From NCBI RefSeq assembly GCF_019968765.1, contig NZ_CP074149.1:558001-622000 (forward strand): a stretch of DNA of 64,000 nt. The letters run 5' to 3'. How positions within the stretch are numbered: the stretch's first letter is position 1; every line of letters begins with the position of its first letter. Below the pieces are notes generated by a model. That model had not been told where the DNA came from, searched no databases, and saw only the letters and a list, made by a program, of their open reading frames with translations. The DNA comes from Enterobacter sp. JBIWA008. Its GTDB lineage: Bacteria > Pseudomonadota > Gammaproteobacteria > Enterobacterales > Enterobacteriaceae. Made by a program: the position numbers and the translations under genes. Below are positions 48,339 to 57,647 of this stretch, in pieces.

Positions 48339-50209
48339 CAGAATGCAAAGCAGCTGCAGCCCAGCGCCCCCCAGAAAGCGTTATCGTCGGACACCGGCAT
48401 CTCTGACGTACGGGCAAAATCATGCTGGTGGCTGTGAACCCCGCACGGTCCGCTGCAGTGGTGAACGGCGCTCATGCCCACGCGGGCGGCCTGCGGCGGC
48501 GCGCTGCGGTAGTGGCCCGGCACCTTGACCACCGGAGACCAGTCGGGCAGAACCGGAATGGCCGGCGGCGCGAGCGGGCCAAAGCTGCCCGCCGCGTAAA
48601 CGATGTCGCCGTTGACCACCGTCAGGACGGACTCGATGCCCTTGATCTCCTCTTCCGGCACGCGGAAGTAGTCTTTGCTGAGCACGGCCAGGTCGGCGAG
48701 CTGGCCCGCTTTGATCTGCCCCTTCTGATTCTGCTCGCTGGAGAACCACGCGCTGCCCTGGGTCCAGAGCATCAGGGCGGTATCGCGATCCAGACGGGCG
48801 CTGTGGTCGTACATCTGCATCCCGCCGACGGTACGGCCAGACACCAGCCAGTAAAGCGCGGTCCACGGGTTATAGCTCGCCACGCGGGTCGCATCGGTGC
48901 CTAAGCCCACCGGCACGCCGGTCTCGAGCATTTTTGCCACCGGCGGCGTGTGGCGTGTAGCTTCGATGCCGTAGCGCTCGGCAAAGTACTCGCCCTGGAA
49001 GGCCATGCGGTGCTGCACGGCAATGCCGCCGCCCAGCGCTTTGATGCGGTCGATGTTGGCCTGGGTAACGGTTTCCGCATGGTCGAAGAACCAGTGCAGG
49101 CCGTTGAACGGAATGTCGCGGTTCACCTTCTCGAAGACGTCCAGCATGCGGCTAATGGATTCGTTATAGGTGGCGTGCAGGCGGAACGGCCAGCGGTGCT
49201 CCACCAGATGGCGCACCACGCGCTCCAGCTCGTCCTCCATGCCCGGCGCGAGGTCCGGGCGCGGTTCGAGGAAGTCTTCAAAATCGGCGGCGGAGAAGAC
49301 CAGCATCTCGCCCGCGCCGTTGTGGCGGAAGAAGTCGTTGCCCTGGCCCGGCGTGAGCATGTCGGTCCATTTTTCAAAGTCTTCCAGCTCGTGGCCCGGA
49401 CGCTGGGTAAACAGGTTGTAGGCGATGCGGATGGTCATCTGCTTTTTCTCGTGCAGCTCGGCGATCACCTCGTAATCTTCCGGGTAGTTCTGGAAGCCGC
49501 CGCCCGCGTCGATGGCGCTGGTCAGCCCCAGGCGGTTCAGCTCGCGCATGAACTGGCGCGTGGAGTTAACCTGCTGCTCCAGCGGCAGCTTCGGCCCTTT
49601 GGCGAGCGTGGCGTAGAGGATCATGGCGTTCGGACGGGCAATCAGCATCCCGGTCGGGTTGCCGTTGGCGTCACGCTGGATCTCGCCGCCCGGCGGGTTC
49701 GGCGTGTCTTTGGTGTAGCCGACCACCTTCAGCGCGGCGCGGTTGAGCAGGGCGCGGTCGTACAGGTGCAGGATGAAGACCGGGGTGTCCGGCGCGGCGG
49801 CGTTGATCTCGTCGAGGGTCGGCATGCGGCGCTCGGCGAACTGGAACTCGGTCCAGCCGCCCACCACGCGCACCCACTGGGGCGACGGCGTGCGCAGGGC
49901 CTGCTCTTTCAGCATCCGCAGGGCGTCGGCCAGCGACGGCACGCCTTCCCAGCGCAGCTCGAGGTTGTAGTTCAGCCCGCCGCGAATGAGGTGCAGGTGC
50001 GAATCGTTCAGGCCGGGGATGGCGGTGTGGCCTTTCAGGTCCACCACCTTAGTGCCGTCACAGTGGTGCTGCATCACCTCGGCGACGGTACCCACTTCCA
50101 GAAATTTTCCATCGCGCACGGCAACGGCTTCCGCGATGGGGTTCTCGCGATCGACGGTATGAAACTGGCCGTTAACCAGAATGAGATCGGCTTTACCGAG
50201 GGTAACCAT
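48338..50209 (-). CDS. YtcJ-like metal-dependent amidohydrolase
   Basis: A 623-residue amidohydrolase. The N-terminal beta-sandwich metal-dependent hydrolase domain (ADLILVNGQFHTVD) leads into HTAIPGLNDSHLH, with two metal histidines, then a barrel with HATYNES, and C-terminal LADLAVLSKDYF. YtcJ-type enzymes hydrolyse N-acyl/formyl or cyclic amides. First gene of the minus operon, AGGAG before the ATG, divergent from the isochorismatase operon. The last about 20 residues include an unusual GCSCFAF tail. Confidence 0.87.
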   Translation of the reverse strand: MVTLGKADLILVNGQFHTVDRENPIAEAVAVRDGKFLEVGTVAEVMQHHCDGTKVVDLKGHTAIPGLNDSHLHLIRGGLNYNLELRWEGVPSLADALRMLKEQALRTPSPQWVRVVGGWTEFQFAERRMPTLDEINAAAPDTPVFILHLYDRALLNRAALKVVGYTKDTPNPPGGEIQRDANGNPTGMLIARPNAMILYATLAKGPKLPLEQQVNSTRQFMRELNRLGLTSAIDAGGGFQNYPEDYEVIAELHEKKQMTIRIAYNLFTQRPGHELEDFEKWTDMLTPGQGNDFFRHNGAGEMLVFSAADFEDFLEPRPDLAPGMEDELERVVRHLVEHRWPFRLHATYNESISRMLDVFEKVNRDIPFNGLHWFFDHAETVTQANIDRIKALGGGIAVQHRMAFQGEYFAERYGIEATRHTPPVAKMLETGVPVGLGTDATRVASYNPWTALYWLVSGRTVGGMQMYDHSARLDRDTALMLWTQGSAWFSSEQNQKGQIKAGQLADLAVLSKDYFRVPEEEIKGIESVLTVVNGDIVYAAGSFGPLAPPAIPVLPDWSPVVKVPGHYRSAPPQAARVGMSAVHHCSGPCGVHSHQHDFARTSEMPVSDDNAFWGALGCSCFAF

Positions 50210-50270
50210 AACTGCTCCTGACTGAGAGGGGAATGGTCAGGATTATGGGAACCGGTTTCGGCAAAGATCC

Positions 50271-50327
50271 AGTTATACAATAGGATAGGTATACCAAAGT
50301 ATAACTATACCTAAGGTTAACTATACG
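50271..50327. promoter_or_regulatory. TATAC repeat array in the divergent promoter
   Basis: Between the two operons lie AGTTATAC (50271-50278), AGGTATACC (50287-50295), GTATAACT (50299-50306), TATACCT (50306-50312) and AACTATACG (50319-50327). AACTATACC and AACTATACG repeat 16 bp apart, and AGTTATAC/GTATAACT and AGGTATA/TATACCT are inverted. Probable operator for a regulator acting on both operons, perhaps the FixJ-like protein. Confidence 0.6.
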
Positions 50328-50427
50328 AAGAGATAATTACGCCCAGGGGCGATAAACCGCAGGATGAGGGTGACTTTATCGCCGTGGTGCTCGCGGCGAT
50401 TTCCACCCTTAACCACTGGAAAATGCT

Positions 50428-51114
50428 ATGACCTCTTCAAAGCTTGAAGTGTTAACCCCTGCGAACTGTCAGGTAATCTTTATCGATCACCAGCCTCAGA
50501 TGGCGTTTGGCGTGCAGTCTATTGACCGCCAGGTGCTGAAAAACAACACCGTGGCGCTGGCGAAAGCGGCTAAGGTGTTCAACATCCCGACCATCATCAC
50601 CACCGTTGAGACCGAAAGCTTCTCCGGTAACACCTACCCGGAGCTGCTGGACGTGTTCCCGGGCCAGGACATTCTGGAGCGTACCTCCATGAACTCCTGG
50701 GACGACCAGAAGGTGCGCGACGCGCTGCAGGCCAACGGCAAGAAGAAGGTGGTGGTTGCCGGCCTGTGGACCGAAGTGTGCAACAACAGCTTTGCCCTGT
50801 GCGCGATGCTGGAAGGCGACTATGAAATCTATATGGTGGCGGACGCGTCCGGCGGCACCTCCAAAGAAGCCCACGACTACGCGATGCAGCGCATGATCCA
50901 GGCGGGCGTGATCCCGGTCACCTGGCAGCAGGTGATGCTGGAGTGGCAGCGCGACTGGGCGCGTAAAGAGACCTACACCGCGGTGATGGATATCGTGCGC
51001 GAGCACTCCGGCGCGTACGGCATGGGCGTCGATTACGCCTACACCATGGTGCACAAAGCGCCGTCTCGCCAGAAGAGCGAGCACCGCACCTTAGCGCCGG
51101 TCCCGGCTCGCTAA
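50428..51114 (+). CDS. Isochorismatase-family hydrolase (YcaC-like)
   Basis: A 228-residue cysteine hydrolase. The Asp-Lys-Cys triad fits D in FIDHQPQM and C in GLWTEVCNN (about residue 113). The Lys is expected near 82-104. YcaC-type proteins are octameric hydrolases of unknown substrate. First gene of the plus operon, divergent from the amidohydrolase. High GC and codon use like the core genes. Confidence 0.88.
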   Translation: MTSSKLEVLTPANCQVIFIDHQPQMAFGVQSIDRQVLKNNTVALAKAAKVFNIPTIITTVETESFSGNTYPELLDVFPGQDILERTSMNSWDDQKVRDALQANGKKKVVVAGLWTEVCNNSFALCAMLEGDYEIYMVADASGGTSKEAHDYAMQRMIQAGVIPVTWQQVMLEWQRDWARKETYTAVMDIVREHSGAYGMGVDYAYTMVHKAPSRQKSEHRTLAPVPAR

Positions 51115-51175
51115 GTTCCGCTGGCGGGCTGGTCCCTCATCCGGCTCGCCGCTGCCTCTTTCTCTGGAGTTCACA

Positions 51176-51397
51176 ATGAGTACTGGGCTGATATCCCTTG
51201 CCGCAGGCGTGTTGATTGGCCTGATGTATGCCGTGCTGAGGGTGCGCTCCCCCGCGCCGCCCGCGCTGGCGCTGATTGGCCTGCTGGGGATGCTGGCGGG
51301 TGAACAGGCGACGCGCCATCTGTTATCCCGCGACGGCGCGCCGCCGCCTCAGGTGACCGTTCCGCAGGCCAAATCGCAGACGGGAGCGTCGTCATGA
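51176..51397 (+). CDS. XapX domain membrane protein 1
   Basis: A 73-residue protein with two short TM segments (about 3-18 and 28-42) and the XapX motif VRSPAPPALALIGLLGMLAGEQ. Function of XapX proteins is unknown. ATGA overlap with the next gene. C-terminal tail Pro/Gln-rich. Confidence 0.85.
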   Translation: MSTGLISLAAGVLIGLMYAVLRVRSPAPPALALIGLLGMLAGEQATRHLLSRDGAPPPQVTVPQAKSQTGASS

Positions 51398-51654
51398 AAG
51401 CATGGATAATTTCGCTGGTGTGCGGCGTGGCTGCTGGGGTACTTTACGCCCTGCTCAACGTGCATTCCCCGGCGCCGCCGGTTGTCGCCCTGCTTGGCCT
51501 GTTTGGCATGCTGGTGGGCGAACAGCTCATCCCGGTGGGACGGCGTTTACTGAGTCGCGAACCGCTTACCCTCGCCTGGTTTCGTCACGAATGCGTACCG
51601 AAAATCAGCGGCACGGCACCCCCTGCGCCCGCGAAGGACGATCGCGACGTTTAA
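51394..51654 (+). CDS. XapX domain membrane protein 2
   Basis: An 86-residue paralogue of the preceding gene: VHSPAPPVVALLGLFGMLVGEQ matches its motif. The two probably arose by tandem duplication. Overlaps it by 4 bp. Two TM segments plus an extra C-terminal cytosolic tail. Confidence 0.85.
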   Translation: MKAWIISLVCGVAAGVLYALLNVHSPAPPVVALLGLFGMLVGEQLIPVGRRLLSREPLTLAWFRHECVPKISGTAPPAPAKDDRDV

Positions 51655-51677
51655 TGATTTACCAGAGGAAAGAGAGC

Positions 51678-52058
51678 ATGACGCTGCCGTGGCGCATTGC
51701 CATCATTGATGACGAACGTTCCGTCCGCAGCGGGCTGAGTAATCTCCTGGAGTCGGAAGGCTATTCGACCGATACGTTTGATTCGGCAGAGGTGTTTCTG
51801 AGCCATCCGCTTGCCCTGTCAGGCGCGGCGCTGGTAATCGCCGACATCAAGCTGCGGGGCATGAGCGGCCTGGAGCTGTTTGAAAAGCTGCGGCTGCTGG
51901 CCGTACCGCCTCCGCCCGTGCTCTTTATCTCCGGTCATGCTGATGAAAATATGCAGCGGTACGCTCTCAGTCTGGGCGCCGCTGCATTTTTGCGTAAGCC
52001 GATTAACATCGATATTCTGCTGGATCATATTCAGCGGGAGCTGGCCCGCCGACAATAA
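51678..52058 (+). CDS. Stand-alone receiver-domain response regulator
   Basis: A 126-residue CheY-like receiver: acidic pair D11/D12, phosphoacceptor D56 (VIADIKLRG), Thr/Ser switch in FISGHAD and Lys in LRKPINI. No output domain. AGAGGAAAGAGAGC precedes the ATG at 51678. Sits 9 bp before the giant kinase, so it is its likely partner and may compete with or feed the FixJ-like regulator. Confidence 0.9.
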   Translation: MTLPWRIAIIDDERSVRSGLSNLLESEGYSTDTFDSAEVFLSHPLALSGAALVIADIKLRGMSGLELFEKLRLLAVPPPPVLFISGHADENMQRYALSLGAAAFLRKPINIDILLDHIQRELARRQ

Positions 52059-52067
52059 GGATCGCGG

Positions 52068-55000
52068 ATGAACGAACACGAGCAGCCTGCATTCTGGCCC
52101 GCCCAGGGGAATCTCCACCAGGGGCGGGTTTTTGTCCTTAAAGAGGATGTGATTTTTACCGTGCTGGCGCAGGAGGGCGGTATCGCCTGGATGCACGCGC
52201 GACATCCTCATTCCGGCGGCGCGTTCATTATCGCCACCGCGGTGAGCGACGAAGAGGAAGAGCGGGCCACCCGGCTGCTGAAAAACGAGTTTGCGCTGCG
52301 CGACGTGCTGCAGGACCGCTGGGCCATCCGCGCCGTCGCGTCCACCCAGTACCGGGGGCGCTTCGCGCTGGTGTATGCCCCGTTTTCGTTTGAACTGCTG
52401 GCGCGGCGCGCGGGCAGGGCGATCTCGGGCATCATGCGCTTTCTCGAGATGGCGATCCAGATCTGCGTCCCTCTGCGCCAGATGCATCTGCAAAACCTGA
52501 TCCACGGCGATATCAAGCCCGGCAGTATTTTTGTTCATCACGACGCCACCTGCCGTCTGGGCAGCTTTGGCCTTTCCAGCAGTCTCTCCGATGCCATCAC
52601 CCAGACCCGGCTTGCCGTTTCAGGCGGTACGCCTGCGTATATGTCGCCGGAGCACACCACCCGCACCCGGCGCCCCGTTGACGGCCGCAGCGATCTCTAC
52701 AGCCTCGGTATGGTGCTGTATGAACTCCTGACCGGACGCCTGCCGTTTGAGCTCGGGGAGGACGATCGGGCCAACTGGGCGCACTACCATATTGCCTCGG
52801 CGCCGCTGGCCCCGGACGCGATCCGCCCGGACGTGCCGGGAATGCTCTCGACCATCATCCTGAAGCTGCTGGAAAAGCACCCCGATAACCGCTACCAGAC
52901 GGTGGACGGGCTGATTGCCGACCTGCGACGCTGCCAGGCGACGTTGACCGGTGAGGGCGAGATCGTCGCCTTTACGCCCGGCCAGCAGGACCGCACCCCG
53001 GCGATCCATCTGGCTGACTCCCTTTTCGCGACGCATCCGCAGGCGAATGACGTTATTGCCGCGTTTGAGCGGGTGGGGCAGAGCCTGGTGCCGGAGCTGG
53101 TGACGATCGGCGGGCCGTCGGGGATCGGCAAATCTTCGATCATCGCGACGGCGCTTAAAACGCTGCAGCAGCGTACGGTGCTGCTGGCGGTAGGCAAAGT
53201 GGACCAGTTTTCGCCGTCGTTGCCCTACGGCGTATTAAGCTCCGCGTTCCGCACCCTGACGCTGCACCTGCTGGGGCTGCCCGCAGACGAGGTGGCGAAG
53301 TGGAAAATCCGCCTGTCTCGCGCCCTGGAGGGGCACGAGGCGCTGGCCGTTAGCCTGGTGCCCGAGCTGGGCCTGCTGCTGGAGAGCAAGCCGCGCTTCT
53401 CGGCCGATACGTTTTCCATAGATGCCCGGGCGCGCTTCAGCCATATGGTGCTGGCGCTGGTAAAAACCTTTGCCTCGCAGGGTTGCCCGCTGGTACTGGT
53501 ACTCGACGATCTCCAGTGGAGCGACGCCGCCAGCCTGCACACGCTTAAATATCTGCTGATGAACTGCGGCGCTGTTCCGCTGCTGGTGGTCGCGGCCCAC
53601 CGGGATTCCGTGCCCGACGCCGCCCTGCAGGCGCTGCTGGCGAGCCTGCCGGAAGCGGCGCAAAACGCGAGCGATATTGTCCCGCAGGCGCTCTCGGTTA
53701 AAGCGGTGGCGCGCTGGCTGGCGACGCTGTTTCGCACCCGCAGCGCGGCGACGACCGACCTCGCCACGCTGATCCACGAGAAGACGGGCGGCAACCCGCT
53801 CTTTGTGCACGAGTTTTTCCGCCGCATCGTTGATGACGGCCTGGTGGTGCACAACAAATATCAGGACAAGTGGCACTACGACCTGCAGGCGATCCGCGCC
53901 AGGCATTACACCGAAAACGTCGTCACCCTGGTGCTGGAGCAGCTTGAAGATCTGCCCGACGAGACGCGCCGCCTGCTGGGCAGCATCGCCTGCCTCGGCG
54001 GCACGGGCGAGATGGAGATGATATGCCGCGTTGTCGGCATGTCGATGGCGGAAATGCGCTATGCGCTGCACCCGGCGGTGATGGCCCAGCTCATCGTGCT
54101 GACGGAAAAAAAGTACGCCTTCACCCACGACCGGGTGCAGGAGGCCGCCTTTGCGCTGCTGGATCCGCATGAGAAAAGTCATATTCACCTGACCACCGCC
54201 AGCCTGCTGGCCGACGCCGCGCGTCAGGCGGCGGGAAACGAGCTGCTTTTTCGCGCCGTTCACCACGTCACGGCCGCGCTGGACAGCATCCAGCCAGCTC
54301 CGCAGCGGCAGATGTTCCGCGAGCTGAGCCTGCTGGCCGCGAGACGCGCGAAACGCACGGGCGATTATCTTTCGGCACTGAGCTACATCCAGACGGCGAG
54401 AGCGCTGGGCAACGCCGGGGTGGTGTCAGACGTTGTGCTGGATATTGAAGAGGCGGGCTGCGAGTTTGCGCTGGGGCATCTGGAGCGCACCCGCGAGCTG
54501 TGCGATGCAATCCTCGGCTGCCCCGGCGGGCTGACCGAAAAGGCGCTGGCGGCCAACCTGCTGGTGGAGGTGTACATTCGCCAGTCGGACAGCCGTCTGG
54601 CGCTCGAGGCGGCGCTCTGCTGGCTGGGTATTTTCGGTATCCAGATTAGCCGCTATCCGGAAGATGCCGACTGCGACGAGGCCTGGGCGCTCTTTTGCAA
54701 CCGCACGGCCGACGCGCCGCAAAACCTGTTTGCCCGGCTGTCGCGGATGGATAACCCGGAAACCGAAGCGGTGATGAACCTGCTCTACAGCGCCAGCATT
54801 TGCGCCAGCTTCATCTGCCCGCGCCTGCACTTTTTGCTGCTCTGCCGCATGATGCACCTGACCCTCGATCACGGCATTACCGGCGCGTCCACCACGGCGA
54901 TGGCCTGGTTTGGCGTGCTGATCGGCCACCGCTACGCCGAGTATCGCCTCGGGTTCCAGTACGGCACGCTGGCCCGCGAGCTGGTCAATCGCCACGGCTA

Positions 55001-57644
55001 CGATACCTATGAAGCGAAAACCCTGCTGCCGCTCGATCAGCTCAGCGTCTGGACCCAGCCGCTGTCGTTCACCATCGAGTGCGCGAAGGCCTGCTTCACC
55101 GCGGCGGTGACCCACGGTGATATGACGATGGCCTGCTTCGCGGCCTGCCACCAGGTCATTAATTTCCTCTCGCGGGGCGATCACCTGGACGGGGTGCTGA
55201 CCAGCATCGATCGCGGCCTGGCGTTCGTGCGTAAAACCCACTTCCAGGACGTGGAAACCATTCTGATGGTCCAGCGCGGCTACGTTGAGTTCCTGCGCAC
55301 GCCGGTCATCGGCACATGGACCGCGTCGCAGGTGCTGCCGGAGGCGCTGCTTCCCGCGTCGCCGGAGCAGGCGCCGGAGAAGAATTCCACCATGCTGTTC
55401 TGGTACTGGCTCTACCGCGGCATGGCGCACTTTACCTGCGGCGAATATGCCGACGCGCAGGCGGATTTCGAGATGGCGGGCTGGTTCGCGTGGTCTGCGC
55501 CGGGGCACATCCATCTGCTGGATTACCATCTCTACAGCGCCCTGGCGCTCTCCCGTCAACTGACGCCTGAGACCTTCTCGGCGAATCACCGCCGCAGCAT
55601 TCACGCCCACTACGACAAAATCGCCCTCTGGGCGCGCATTAATCCGGGCACGTTCGCGGATAAAGAGGCGCTAATTTATGCCGAAATCGTGCGTCTGGAC
55701 GGGATGAACAGCATTGCGCTTGAGCAGTATGAGAAGGCCGTCCGGCTGTCACGCGAGGGCGGCTTTAACCCGATTAACGCCCTGGCCCACGAGCTGGCGG
55801 GGCGCTTTGCGCTGGCCTGCGGCTACCCGACCGCCTCGGACGCGCACTTCCGCGGCTCGATTGCCGCCTGGGGCCGTGCCGGAGCACAGGCTAAGGTGTG
55901 CCAGCTGGAGCAGGATTTCCCGCATCTGCTGGCCTCCGGGCAGGCCAGCGCCTACGACACGGTGGCGTTCGCCCAGAACGAGACGATCCGCGATCTGCAA
56001 AGCGTCATCAAAGCCTCACGCGCGCTGTCGGAAGAGATCAACCTTGAGCGGCTCATCGAAAACCTGATGACGCTGCTGCTCGAACGCGCCGGGGCGCAGC
56101 GCGGCCTGCTGCTGCGCGTGAGCGAGAGCCTCATCCCGGAGATCGAGGCCAGCGCCTGGACCAGCACCGAGGGCGTACGGGTGCGGATCCTGAAGGACGT
56201 GCCGACGGCGACCGACCTGCCGCTGTCGGTGCTGGCGGCGGTGATCCGCACCGGACAGGAGATTCGCACCGGTAAACCGGAGGAGTTTCATCCCTTCAGC
56301 CAGGATCCCTATCTGGTGACCTCGGGGGCGGCGGTCATGTGCGTCCCGATGTTCAAACAGGCGCGGCTGGTGGGGGTGCTCTATCTGGAAAACCGCCTGA
56401 TGCCGGAGGTCTTTACCGCCGAGCACTCGCGCGTGGTGAGCCTGCTGGGCGCGCAGGCTGCGGTATCCCTGGAGACGGCGCGGCTGTACGCCGAGCTGCT
56501 GGCGGAGAACATCCAGCGCCGACGGGTGGAGAAAGAGCTGCGATCCAGCCAGACCTCGCTGATGCTGGGCGAGCAGATCAGCCATACCGGCAGCTGGCGC
56601 TGGGAGCTGGAGCAGGATCTGATGTTTGTCTCGGACGAGTACGCCCGCATTCTCGGCCTGCCCGAGCAGCAAAAGACGATCTCCATGGCGGAGTTTTTAA
56701 CTTTCGTCCATGAGGACGATTACGCCCGCATCAGCGCCATCGTCACCCGGAGCGTGCGCGACGGGCTCTCCATGCGCGCGGAGTTTCGCGTTAAGCGTAC
56801 CGACGGCTCAACGCGCTACATCCTCGGGATTGGCGATCCGGTGGGTGTGGGCAGCGAGGTGAACGAGTATTACGGCATTATCACCGACATCACCAGCCAG
56901 CGCGCCGCGGAGGATGCCATGCGGGTCGCGCAGGCGGATCTGGCGCGGGTATCGCGTGCCACCACCGTCGGTCAGCTGACCTCCTCCATCGCCCACGAGA
57001 TCAACCAGCCGCTGATGTCGATCGTCTCGAACGCCGGGGCGAGCCTGCGCTGGCTTAACCGCGAGCCCGCCCGGCTGGATAAAGTGCGGGAAGGGCTGGA
57101 GGAGATCGCCGCGGAGGGCGCGCGGGCGGGGGAGATCATTCGCAGCATTCAGTCCCTGACGCGCAAGCAGGATCCGACCTTCGTGCGTATCGATCTCCAC
57201 TACCTGATCCACCACATTATTACCCTTTCCCGCAGCGAGCTGGAGCAGAGACACGTCAGCGTGGATTATCTGTTAAACGCCAGCGACAGCTTTATTACCG
57301 GCGATAGCGTGCAGATCCAGCAGGTGCTGCTGAATCTGGTGATGAACGCCGTTGAGGCGATGGCCGAGGTGAAGGATCGCGCCAGCATCATTACCCTGAG
57401 CACCGCCAACGCTGACGGGAAAGCGATCGTCGAGATCGCCGATACCGGGAGCGGCATTGAGCCCGAGCGGCTGGAGCAGATTTTTGACTCGTTCTACTCC
57501 ACCAAGCCGCAGGGGATGGGGATGGGATTGACCATCAGTGCCAGCATCATCGAGCGTCACTGCGGGAAGCTGAGCGCGCGCCGCCGCGAGCCGTTCGGCA
57601 CGGTGTTTGCGTTTGCGCTGCCGCTGGCGGCGCAGGAAGGGTAA
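52068..57644 (+). CDS. Trifunctional sensor: Ser/Thr kinase-like, AAA ATPase, GAF, PAS, histidine kinase
   Basis: An 1858-residue protein. Protein-kinase fold about 1-290 with HGDIKP (H146-D148). The AAA_16/STAND ATPase follows, with Walker A GGPSGIGKSS near 345 and Walker B LVLDDLQWSD. Then come a TPR-like helical region, a GAF domain about 1320-1480, a PAS domain about 1510-1620, HisKA with AHEINQPL (H1643) and HATPase (N-box N1760, DTGSGIEPE, GMGMGL). In the kinase fold DFG is replaced by SFG (166-168), and the N-lobe lysine motif is not recognisable, so the kinase activity may be lost. No TM segment, so it is a cytosolic sensor. Same strand, 9 bp after the receiver gene. Confidence 0.88.
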   Translation: MNEHEQPAFWPAQGNLHQGRVFVLKEDVIFTVLAQEGGIAWMHARHPHSGGAFIIATAVSDEEEERATRLLKNEFALRDVLQDRWAIRAVASTQYRGRFALVYAPFSFELLARRAGRAISGIMRFLEMAIQICVPLRQMHLQNLIHGDIKPGSIFVHHDATCRLGSFGLSSSLSDAITQTRLAVSGGTPAYMSPEHTTRTRRPVDGRSDLYSLGMVLYELLTGRLPFELGEDDRANWAHYHIASAPLAPDAIRPDVPGMLSTIILKLLEKHPDNRYQTVDGLIADLRRCQATLTGEGEIVAFTPGQQDRTPAIHLADSLFATHPQANDVIAAFERVGQSLVPELVTIGGPSGIGKSSIIATALKTLQQRTVLLAVGKVDQFSPSLPYGVLSSAFRTLTLHLLGLPADEVAKWKIRLSRALEGHEALAVSLVPELGLLLESKPRFSADTFSIDARARFSHMVLALVKTFASQGCPLVLVLDDLQWSDAASLHTLKYLLMNCGAVPLLVVAAHRDSVPDAALQALLASLPEAAQNASDIVPQALSVKAVARWLATLFRTRSAATTDLATLIHEKTGGNPLFVHEFFRRIVDDGLVVHNKYQDKWHYDLQAIRARHYTENVVTLVLEQLEDLPDETRRLLGSIACLGGTGEMEMICRVVGMSMAEMRYALHPAVMAQLIVLTEKKYAFTHDRVQEAAFALLDPHEKSHIHLTTASLLADAARQAAGNELLFRAVHHVTAALDSIQPAPQRQMFRELSLLAARRAKRTGDYLSALSYIQTARALGNAGVVSDVVLDIEEAGCEFALGHLERTRELCDAILGCPGGLTEKALAANLLVEVYIRQSDSRLALEAALCWLGIFGIQISRYPEDADCDEAWALFCNRTADAPQNLFARLSRMDNPETEAVMNLLYSASICASFICPRLHFLLLCRMMHLTLDHGITGASTTAMAWFGVLIGHRYAEYRLGFQYGTLARELVNRHGYDTYEAKTLLPLDQLSVWTQPLSFTIECAKACFTAAVTHGDMTMACFAACHQVINFLSRGDHLDGVLTSIDRGLAFVRKTHFQDVETILMVQRGYVEFLRTPVIGTWTASQVLPEALLPASPEQAPEKNSTMLFWYWLYRGMAHFTCGEYADAQADFEMAGWFAWSAPGHIHLLDYHLYSALALSRQLTPETFSANHRRSIHAHYDKIALWARINPGTFADKEALIYAEIVRLDGMNSIALEQYEKAVRLSREGGFNPINALAHELAGRFALACGYPTASDAHFRGSIAAWGRAGAQAKVCQLEQDFPHLLASGQASAYDTVAFAQNETIRDLQSVIKASRALSEEINLERLIENLMTLLLERAGAQRGLLLRVSESLIPEIEASAWTSTEGVRVRILKDVPTATDLPLSVLAAVIRTGQEIRTGKPEEFHPFSQDPYLVTSGAAVMCVPMFKQARLVGVLYLENRLMPEVFTAEHSRVVSLLGAQAAVSLETARLYAELLAENIQRRRVEKELRSSQTSLMLGEQISHTGSWRWELEQDLMFVSDEYARILGLPEQQKTISMAEFLTFVHEDDYARISAIVTRSVRDGLSMRAEFRVKRTDGSTRYILGIGDPVGVGSEVNEYYGIITDITSQRAAEDAMRVAQADLARVSRATTVGQLTSSIAHEINQPLMSIVSNAGASLRWLNREPARLDKVREGLEEIAAEGARAGEIIRSIQSLTRKQDPTFVRIDLHYLIHHIITLSRSELEQRHVSVDYLLNASDSFITGDSVQIQQVLLNLVMNAVEAMAEVKDRASIITLSTANADGKAIVEIADTGSGIEPERLEQIFDSFYSTKPQGMGMGLTISASIIERHCGKLSARRREPFGTVFAFALPLAAQEG

Positions 57645-57647
57645 AGG

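Noticed and set aside
48950..50221. 423-codon open frame on the plus strand opposite the amidohydrolase
   Set aside because: Antisense shadow in GC-rich coding DNA. No RBS, no family resemblance, and the minus-strand gene has clear metal-binding motifs.
54426..55610. 394-codon open frame opposite the giant kinase
   Set aside because: Shadow of the GC-rich kinase gene; Arg/Gln/His-rich composition typical of such frames.
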